From the IMG/VR virus record IMGVR_UViG_3300027659_000246, positions 1-21,490 of that record: a DNA stretch of 21,490 nt, one strand, 5' to 3'. Positions 9,501 through 14,700 of the stretch are shown piece by piece. The notes beneath the pieces were generated by a model, which saw nothing but the letters and a program-made list of their open reading frames with translations, was not told the origin of the DNA and ran no database searches. The translations under genes and the position numbers were made by a program. The stretch's first letter is position 1. Each line of letters begins with the position of its first letter. Source of the DNA: a virus.

Positions 9501-9981
9501 CAGTAACAGCAAATACGTTTACATTTCCGCCAGTAACTAAAGTTAGTTTATCAGAAAAAATTAATCTTAATGCTTGAGGTAATTTCCACTTACCATCAGA
9601 TGCTTTAATAATATCTTCTTTTGGAAAATATACATCAATATCTTGATTATAGAGAACACTAAACAAAAATTTAAAAGAATCTGGCGTTCCTTTTTTAGCA
9701 TAAAAATCACGCGCAGCTTTTATAATTTTTTCTTTACTTAACGCAGTTTCTTCTGGAAAATTTGGTATAATCCGCTCTTTAAAATATTTTAAAAGATCAG
9801 ATCTAGTAGAGTCAACATCAATAAAATCGTATAATTTTTTATTTACATCTAATACTTTACCTGAACGTTCTAGATATTCATAGTATTTTTTTAATAAACT
9901 GACAAATTTAGGGTGATCTGCTCTTACGAAATCTGGTAATTGTGTTTCTACAATTGCGGATGTAAAGTTATTTGCAAACAT
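6523..9981 (-). CDS. 7: Baseplate wedge protein gp7-like, heavily expanded
   Basis: The 1152-residue protein starts in a TAATG overlap with gp6. In T4, gp7 (1032 residues) is a long wedge protein that joins gp8, gp10 and gp53. Two parts match the C-terminal third of T4 gp7 as I recall it. Residues about 26-118 run FVSLLKKYYEYL ... RDFYAKKGTPDSFKFLFSVLYNQDIDV (T4 ...YDFYSTKGIEASYKFLFKVLYNEEVEI). Residues about 936-975 run YYHNF ... YKETINKIIHPVGTQLLSKF (T4 ...WKSDVIRFVHPVGFGF). Between them are about 820 residues of Asn/Ser/Thr-rich beta sequence with a NANGIN module (149-226) and several GG-x-GY units (366-396, 683-737, 777-795). After residue 985 there is a further beta-rich tail. Nothing matches the long N-terminal region of T4 gp7. 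The call rests on the two conserved segments and on the order gp25-gp6-gp7-gp8, which is that of T4. Confidence 0.85.
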   Translation of the reverse strand: MFANNFTSAIVETQLPDFVRADHPKFVSLLKKYYEYLERSGKVLDVNKKLYDFIDVDSTRSDLLKYFKERIIPNFPEETALSKEKIIKAARDFYAKKGTPDSFKFLFSVLYNQDIDVYFPKEDIIKASDGKWKLPQALRLIFSDKLTLVTGGNVNVFAVTANTVNANGINLVSAGITANSYIQIGLEKRKVTSVNSVGNFLRVEIPFANTSNAQTYNTQKLYRVTLSEYSNFNVTLLERRQGIGEISRTTCIIEKAVQTVDKTTGREIVELYVSNVTRLFNEGENLIVQYEDAEGVSRTFKSKIASLISNLTLFRNRSGIVQTGRKYKTGDPVVFFGGLADTPDAQKAIAVVNNVSTGAIQSLTVNSGGYLFRATPNSQVRIFSNTGIGANVVVSRIWEDASNSNTIQFNTDSIVYKRDITLNNENGYDFDNASARVGLITNPGNTTTAVNLNTATFTASSANNYYNTLVLKITSGTGAANSPNAATIASYNGVSKIATLSTALAVSPNATSNVLLIANAQTQIGTAFTYESLLLGSIRQLTLLNGGSFFEEPPTFDVESFHDSDYATDEGLMLIPSGQFSNYNKTGTPPSIRLSSSNSSYSLANGFYTGTRLFLDVGTTSHYSKVIDYVVTNANTSSNVKTLYLDRAFANNISAVNILNFQLILDYRPNVRGTGKIGKIIINRGGSGYSSTDSVDFIGTGCNANATITVDANGSITGINLDNRGEGYYEMPTIRILNANGSNVSAGSNADFILYGLSDGEIITAETDDIGRIQDFRIISRGLDYEQTPVVSLKVVDILTDNLPAGTIVVSGETVWQGGATNVDATFTGVIDDVYRPDSQNSVIRVFGYSGLLNTSLPVNLATSSGNLTVNLFTANATVSFNDINDAVERAYPHYYGNGLAKANAEFLRGLIKYTGFYLNTDGFPSSDKRIQNDDYYHNFSYEIGSEKSLYNYKETINKIIHPVGTQLLSKFLIKNDLNESIKITSNIHISNTLIGSNINTSYASNVVYGNNANFTSTVNVGDLLLINSTETATLKQYTRVVANVVNANIVWLESPIGGPGDGRLRIIANSSGGNANVTLFANSYVGSESLEAGDNISFNISGTIYDRYLLSDVSNTQIILNNSVGFSNANVMYLRNPRLNVVEYKIISTNG
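7771..7935 (-). repeat. GG-x-GY tandem units in gp7
   Basis: This encodes residues about 683-737: NRGGSGYSSTDSVDFIGTG, then NATITVDANGSITGINL, then NRGEGYYEMPTIRI. It is the clearest full copy of the module also found in gp8 and gp6. A partial unit follows at about residues 777-795 (ISRGLDYEQTPVVSL). Confidence 0.65.
8794..8886 (-). repeat. Single GG-x-GY unit in gp7
   Basis: It encodes residues about 366-396: VNSGGYLFRATPNSQVRI, then SNTGIGANVVVSRI. It follows the same GY ... P ... V-R-I ... G-x-G-A pattern as the other copies, at lower similarity. Confidence 0.45.
9304..9537 (-). repeat. NANGINL-type module inserted in gp7
   Basis: It encodes residues about 149-226 of gp7: GGNVNV, NTVNANGINL, YIQIGLEKRKVTSVNSVGNF, LRVEIPFANTS, KLYRVT. 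It lies directly after the N-terminal conserved block of gp7 and aligns by eye along its full length with the gp8 module at 5950-6195. Confidence 0.65.
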
Positions 9982-12053
9982 TAATCTAGAGGCGTCATAG
10001 TTATGTTAATTGAGCCCAAACTTTCATCATCAATAGTTAAAATTCTGCTTCTAGCAGATTCAAAACTAGTTTTTGCTGGTTTGGCGTTGAATCTTAAAAT
10101 TTTAAGCGGATCTTCGATGCTAGTTGGATCAAATTGCCTTAAAGTTATCTTACCCAACAAATAATCAACAACACCTGCTTCTGGATTTAATATCGTTTTG
10201 ATGTTATTGTCGTCAAAGAAGAAACTACGAATAACACCATATCGACCTTGAATTGCTGTTGTTAATGAAACAGTAGTATCTAATTCGTCTTCATAATATA
10301 TGTTAGCCGCTGCAGTTCTGTAATTGACACCTGGATTGTCAACAATAATTTGTGTTATTTTTCCATTAACAATTATAGGGTATGCATTTGCACCAACACC
10401 ATCTCCTGAGATAACGATAGTTGGAGCAGTCAAATAGTCTGTTCTTGGAGCAGTAACAATTCTAACTGCCTCAACACCTGAAGATGTGCCTGGAACTTCT
10501 TCGAAGAAACAACTACGAACAACCCCTTCATTGTCAAATTGTTTAAATGCTGGCGTTGAACTTATTTTGAATTTTGGATCTTCTCTACTCAATTCAGTTC
10601 CGTAATCAAGTGTGTAGTTTCTTGCTGCGCCTATCTGCGGAATTAATCGTTTTTCTATAACAACTTCTGCATCACTATAGTTGATAGATGCATCTGCGTC
10701 GTCGATATTTCTTAATAATCTAGACAGTTTAAATTTGCTATTAAAATTATCTAATTGTTTATCTCTAAAATCCACCACAGAATTTCTAATAATTGTTTTT
10801 AAATCATCTGTTGATCTATTGGTCTTAGATTTAGTATAAAATACTTCTATAAACAATCTTATATAATTATAATCCACATCAACGAATTCTGGGATTACTG
10901 TAACGACACAAATTGGTTTAATAACATTATTAATAACATTTAATTTTTCTGATTCTGTAATCTCAAACCCAATTGATGGTTTTGCGGCAACGAATACCTT
11001 ACCATAAATTGGCGGATCATTATCTTCGCCGCCCCAAACATTAACAGCTTCGAAGTATGGATATTTTTGATTTATAATACCAATAATATCATCTTTCGTC
11101 ACACCTCTGTTGTTTGAGATATATGCTTTAGGTGCACTAAATCTAATTCTATCTATAGGTTCGCGATCTGAACCACCAGAGGCAGCTTTTACTGGAAATA
11201 TAATGCTATTTGTAAATCCACCGACTGAATCTATTAATGAGAATGCATTGACTTTATTTGCAGCAGCACCGTCTGTTTTGATGTATGTTACGATAACAAT
11301 GTTACCGTTTACTAATTTTTTACCTATAACATCGTCACCAAAATATATTTTATACTTACCATCTTTTGATTCGTCTAGATAATATACGTTTGAGGTTGAG
11401 GTTACTTCAGTCGCATCAGTTGCAAGTATATAATTTTCTTTTCTTAAACTTGTCGCGGAATCTTGCACAAACACTTGTATTGATGATACATCAATTCCAG
11501 CATCTGGCAATTCAAATGACTGTGTTATATTAGAAGCTGCATCATATGTAAAAGAATATGTCAACGGTTGACCTTGGTAGATGAATAAATCCCCAAAACA
11601 AAAACGATCACAAGTAGAATCATATTCTGCTACCTTAGATGTTAAATTTACAAATGTAAATGAGACTCCGTTGAATGGAGCTGATTGAAATCTAGAAAAT
11701 TTTGGTAGAGTTAGTGTAGTTTGCGTATTTCCAGATGGTCTAGAAATTTGCAAATTAACAGTCGCACGAGAACCAACTGTAGAACCAGGAGTATATCCCA
11801 GCATTTTTGCATGGGAGACCACAGAATTTCTTAAAACTGCAGTATCCAAAAACATTTCATTAGCAATCATATTATTATAAAAAGACATATAGTGCGTGTT
11901 ATACGCAAGTATGTCTAAAAGCACACTCATGCCAGATGCTTCGAAATCGAAATCTGAAAATTCTTGTTGATCGCGTAAAAAATTCTTTAAATTATTTTTA
12001 ATGCCATCAAAATCTAATTCTGTGACAATTAGTTTTTGGTCTGTATTTGCCAT
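9981..12053 (-). CDS. 6: Baseplate wedge protein gp6
   Basis: gp6 forms the inner ring that holds the six wedges together; its family is related to gpJ of phage P2. At 690 residues it is close to T4 gp6 (660). The N-terminus matches T4: FDGIKNNLKNFLRDQQEFSDFDFEASGMSVLLDILAYNTHY (about 15-55; T4 ...IKQNLIEWLNGQNEFLDYDFEGSRLNVLCDLLAYNT), then LRNSVVSHAKMLGYTP (74-89). Further on are YYLDESKDGKYKIYFGD (224-240), SGGSDREPIDRIRF (292-305) and YGKVFVAAKPSIGFEIT (350-366). The C-terminal part (about 529-588) carries a GY-type module with APTIVISGDGVGANAY and GKITQIIV. It starts in a TAATG overlap with gp25 and ends in one with gp7, so the three are probably translationally coupled. Confidence 0.94.
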   Translation of the reverse strand: MANTDQKLIVTELDFDGIKNNLKNFLRDQQEFSDFDFEASGMSVLLDILAYNTHYMSFYNNMIANEMFLDTAVLRNSVVSHAKMLGYTPGSTVGSRATVNLQISRPSGNTQTTLTLPKFSRFQSAPFNGVSFTFVNLTSKVAEYDSTCDRFCFGDLFIYQGQPLTYSFTYDAASNITQSFELPDAGIDVSSIQVFVQDSATSLRKENYILATDATEVTSTSNVYYLDESKDGKYKIYFGDDVIGKKLVNGNIVIVTYIKTDGAAANKVNAFSLIDSVGGFTNSIIFPVKAASGGSDREPIDRIRFSAPKAYISNNRGVTKDDIIGIINQKYPYFEAVNVWGGEDNDPPIYGKVFVAAKPSIGFEITESEKLNVINNVIKPICVVTVIPEFVDVDYNYIRLFIEVFYTKSKTNRSTDDLKTIIRNSVVDFRDKQLDNFNSKFKLSRLLRNIDDADASINYSDAEVVIEKRLIPQIGAARNYTLDYGTELSREDPKFKISSTPAFKQFDNEGVVRSCFFEEVPGTSSGVEAVRIVTAPRTDYLTAPTIVISGDGVGANAYPIIVNGKITQIIVDNPGVNYRTAAANIYYEDELDTTVSLTTAIQGRYGVIRSFFFDDNNIKTILNPEAGVVDYLLGKITLRQFDPTSIEDPLKILRFNAKPAKTSFESARSRILTIDDESLGSINITMTPLD
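10290..10469 (-). repeat. GY-type module in gp6 C-terminus
   Basis: It encodes residues about 529-588: VRIVTAPRTDYLTAPTIVIS, then GDGVGANAYPIIVNGKITQI, then IVDNPGVNYRTAAANIYY. It has the same arrangement as the gp7 and gp8 units: aromatic Y, then P-x-V/I, G-x-G-x-x-A, G-x-I-x-x-I, then G-x-x-Y. Confidence 0.55.
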
Positions 12054-12445
12054 TAACGGACCTTCTCTAAGAAAAAGTTAATTGTAATTGGTGATTCTAG
12101 GTTATTTATGAAAAATCTAAGAGTAATGTCATATCGTTGTTGTTCTGGATTAGCCTGAACTTGAACCGCATCAACGCCAACGCGAGGCTCAAAATTCTTA
12201 ATGGAATCCTCAATCTCAGATTGAATTATGTTTGCAGTAATAAACGAAACATCTTCAAACAGCAATGACCTAATTCTAGATCCGAATGCAGGTTGAAATG
12301 GTTTTTCACCGACATTGGTTAGCATTAAATTTCTAAGCGCACCGATGATTGAAGAATTGCCTATTCTCTTAACCACATCTTTTGTGACTGGATGAACGCT
12401 GAAATTTAAGTCTAAGTCTTTATATGTTCTGGTTTCAATCGCCAT
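12053..12445 (-). CDS. 25: Baseplate wedge protein gp25
   Basis: gp25 (132 residues in T4; 130 here) is the conserved wedge protein at which sheath assembly starts, the counterpart of TssE in type VI secretion. The visible family motifs are KPFQPAFGSRIRSLLFEDV (about 48-66; usual form PWxPxFGxxIxxLLFE) and the EPR motif in NFEPRVGVDAVQV (about 88-100). The protein ends IRFFINN-type: ITLRFFINNLESPITINFFLEKVR. The start ATG lies 20 bases after the stop of the 666-residue gene, with an AAGG element at moderate spacing. The next gene, gp6, starts in a TAATG overlap. The older 'lysozyme' label of this family is historical; no catalytic motif is visible. Confidence 0.95.
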   Translation of the reverse strand: MAIETRTYKDLDLNFSVHPVTKDVVKRIGNSSIIGALRNLMLTNVGEKPFQPAFGSRIRSLLFEDVSFITANIIQSEIEDSIKNFEPRVGVDAVQVQANPEQQRYDITLRFFINNLESPITINFFLEKVR

Positions 12446-12465
12446 TTATATGCCTTTTTTTATAT

Positions 12466-14466
12466 TTAGCAAGGTTTTGCGCATGGATCTTCTGGGATTA
12501 CAACATCTGGATTTTGATCGTCAATTCCACCACCGATTACATCGCCACCAGCTGGATTTCCATCTTGTCTTGGGAACGGACCAGATATACTATCTAATTC
12601 GTCGAATAAATTATTTGCAGAAGGAATATTGGTGTCAATATCTGGGCTATTAGGAGTGTTTAGATTAGGATCATTGTATTCACGATCGAAATCATCTAAT
12701 ATGTCAATAAAATCGCTGGTTGTCGCGTCGCACCCTTGTCTTTCTGGATTAGGCTGCAAAATTAAATCCAAATAATCGTCGGAATCAGTTGCATTTCCGC
12801 CTTGGTCTTTACGTTTTTTCTTAGAACAAGACATTGAGAATAACTTAATCATTCCCTTTACTAAACTTTTAACTTGATTAATTACAGCAAGATCTTGCTC
12901 ATAGATATTCTTCGCATCATTTTTAATTGCTGTTAGTCTGTTTATAGATCCATTAATTGCAATAACAACGTCAGTGTTGCTCAAGGATCTCAAAGCATCA
13001 TCTCTTAAATCATATTTCATTTGAGTCAATGCATTTTTAGCTCTTCTCAACAACTCTTCTTCGAGTAATGACTGGGCAGCATCTGTTGGTTTAGATGCAT
13101 TAACGCTCTGATATGCTCCATTAGCTCTTCTAACTTTAACAGTAAGACCATTTAATAATGTTGTGTCGCCCATTATTTGCCCAGGCAAAGTAAATGCGGT
13201 AATTATGCCATCTGGGTCAACCAAATCTTCTGTCAAATCAAGATACGGAACTTCATTTGTTATTTTAAAGATTGGCATTCTTTCAGTGTATCTTAAAGAA
13301 TCGTCCACAGTTATAGAAGTATTAGTGACAGAAACTACATTGTATTCTTTATTATCATAATAAATTTTATTATTTGCTTCTAAGACGCTTGTAAATGTCG
13401 TTCCAACTCCAGTAATTACATTATCTAAACACAGTGAATTAGCCACAAATGGAGTCTTGACTGATATCAATCTTTCATTTGTAAATGTGAACGCTGTATT
13501 GACATTAAATGAACTTTCTTTTAACAAAATTGTATTTGATACGGAGTTATTAAATGGTAAATATACTGTTAGATAATCTCCAAGCGAATTAATGGTATTA
13601 ATTTGACGAACTTCACCATTTACTGAGATAAACATTCCAGAACTGAGTAAAATATTTCCAGTTTCGTATCCCCCTATTCCACCATTAACCGAAAGATTAC
13701 AACTTGTTAAATTTAATGTAGATACAGAAGCTGTGGTGACTTTAACATTATTTGTTGTTGTGTCTATAGAAACTGTTCCATGGAAAGTTGGAGTAAACTT
13801 TTTACTTATGACTGTTCGTTCTTCTGTATCGACTACTATTACATCTCCTATATTTACAATAGGATAAACTCTATTGCTTAAATTTGGATACACCACATTT
13901 GAAGAAATAATATGAACTGAAGAATTTTGAATAGTGACATTACCGTAAATTCTTTGAAATTCAAACTTTACTGTGGCGCCTCCTAATCCTGAAAGACTAT
14001 CTGTGTGCTGCTCCATAGTTCTAAACGTAGAAGCAAAAGAATCTTCTGCCGCTGCCAACGAAGATAGTTCTCCAATACTAAATGGTCCAAGTTTGTAGTT
14101 CGTATTTGCCGAAAATTCCACTACCTTGCCAAGTCTATCTAATAATTCTGTTCTAGCGCTTACAATGCTTGGTGCAGTATTACTGAATAAACCTGGCAAT
14201 GCAGCCTGAAGCCCAGCATAATTATTTGCTGTTAAAGAGTCTAAATCAGCATTTAAATCATTAAATCTAGTTGCTAGTGGATTTAAAAAATCCTTTGCGA
14301 ATAAATTTCTAACAGCATCTGATACTCTTTGCGCGTCTCTTTTAATGCCTGCAAGAAATTGCCCCAGCGTAGTGTTTGCAAACATTCCACCCAATTTCGC
14401 GAATGGAATGGGCTTCCCTGTAAACATAATTGCCAAGGTCTGAAGAAGCGGTAATCCTCCGATCAA
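12466..14466 (-). CDS. Unassigned structural protein between gp5 and gp25 (666 aa)
   Basis: I do not recognise this protein. As called it starts at a TTG (14464-14466); the first ATG is codon 14 (14427). The in-frame sequence upstream is open back to 14517 and looks protein-like (RVFLGKIIGKIIKIILC), so the true N-terminus is uncertain. Residues 1-30 are hydrophobic. Residues 30-160 look helical and Ala-rich, with repeated Leu. Residues about 170-400 are Val/Asn/Thr-rich beta sequence with at least one NANGIN-related module (about 240-320) and a GVGTTFTSVLEANNKIYYD unit (353-371). Residues 460-545 are probably coiled coil or helical, ending SMSCSKKKRKDQGG. The last 110 residues are acidic, rich in Pro, Asn and Asp, and end DPCAKPC. 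Its place between the hub (gp27/gp5) and wedge (gp25/gp6) genes argues for a virion protein near the baseplate centre; the function is unknown. Confidence 0.75.
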   Translation of the reverse strand: MIGGLPLLQTLAIMFTGKPIPFAKLGGMFANTTLGQFLAGIKRDAQRVSDAVRNLFAKDFLNPLATRFNDLNADLDSLTANNYAGLQAALPGLFSNTAPSIVSARTELLDRLGKVVEFSANTNYKLGPFSIGELSSLAAAEDSFASTFRTMEQHTDSLSGLGGATVKFEFQRIYGNVTIQNSSVHIISSNVVYPNLSNRVYPIVNIGDVIVVDTEERTVISKKFTPTFHGTVSIDTTTNNVKVTTASVSTLNLTSCNLSVNGGIGGYETGNILLSSGMFISVNGEVRQINTINSLGDYLTVYLPFNNSVSNTILLKESSFNVNTAFTFTNERLISVKTPFVANSLCLDNVITGVGTTFTSVLEANNKIYYDNKEYNVVSVTNTSITVDDSLRYTERMPIFKITNEVPYLDLTEDLVDPDGIITAFTLPGQIMGDTTLLNGLTVKVRRANGAYQSVNASKPTDAAQSLLEEELLRRAKNALTQMKYDLRDDALRSLSNTDVVIAINGSINRLTAIKNDAKNIYEQDLAVINQVKSLVKGMIKLFSMSCSKKKRKDQGGNATDSDDYLDLILQPNPERQGCDATTSDFIDILDDFDREYNDPNLNTPNSPDIDTNIPSANNLFDELDSISGPFPRQDGNPAGGDVIGGGIDDQNPDVVIPEDPCAKPC
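13507..13749 (-). repeat. Diverged NANGIN-type module in the 666-aa protein
   Basis: It encodes residues about 240-320: NVKVTTASVSTLNL, then GMFISVNGEVRQIN, then TINSLGDYLTVYLPFNNSVS. The string I-(S/Q)-(V/I)-x-x-E-x-R-x-(I/V)-x-x-(I/V)-N-S-(L/V)-G-(D/N)-(Y/F)-L-x-V-x-(L/I)-P-F-x-N matches the gp7 module at 9304-9537. Confidence 0.5.
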
Positions 14467-14504
14467 ACAGAGAATTATTTTAATAATTTTGCCTATAATT
14501 TTAC

Positions 14505-14690
14505 CTAGGAAGACACGTTACTCCCATAAAATGTTTCTTTTATTTTTAAAAGAATTAAATAAGAATCATATTTTTGTTTTAGTTCATGAGAATACATAAA
14601 ATCCTTATCAGATTCTGACAAAGGTAAATGTTTAATCATTTTTGCTAAAATTAAATTATACTGTTTGATATCATCTTGTTGTATGCACAT
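14505..14690 (-). CDS. Small hypothetical protein (61 aa)
   Basis: The protein begins MCIQQDDIKQYNLILAKMIK, is about 61 residues, mostly helical and charged, and ends TFYGSNVSS. I recognise no family. I chose the ATG at 14690 because it lies 10 bases after the stop of the gp5-like gene. The frame is open to an earlier ATG at 14780, but that would overlap gp5 by 80 bases in a run of genes where overlaps are 8 bases or fewer. The bases just upstream read AATAAATACA with no Shine-Dalgarno site. It ends at TAG (14505-14507), inside the upstream open region of the 666-residue gene and in a different frame. The small size, the AT-rich composition and the missing ribosome-binding site leave real doubt that it is expressed on its own. 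Confidence 0.5.
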   Translation of the reverse strand: MCIQQDDIKQYNLILAKMIKHLPLSESDKDFMYSHELKQKYDSYLILLKIKETFYGSNVSS

Positions 14691-14692
14691 TG

Positions 14693-14700
14693 TATTTATT
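14693..14700 (-). promoter_or_regulatory. AATAAATA element before the 61-aa gene
   Basis: The minus strand reads AATAAATA directly after the stop of the gp5-like gene and two bases before the ATG at 14690. It fits the NATAAATA late-promoter form reported for T4-like cyanophages. With normal T4 spacing, however, transcription would start just inside the ATG, so it may simply be an A-rich initiation region. Confidence 0.2.

Noticed and set aside
14505-14517. Programmed -1 frameshift joining the 61-aa and 666-aa genes
   Set aside because: The frame relation is right, but the overlap has no X-XXY-YYZ slippery heptamer and no evident downstream hairpin; kept only as one option under the start anomaly.
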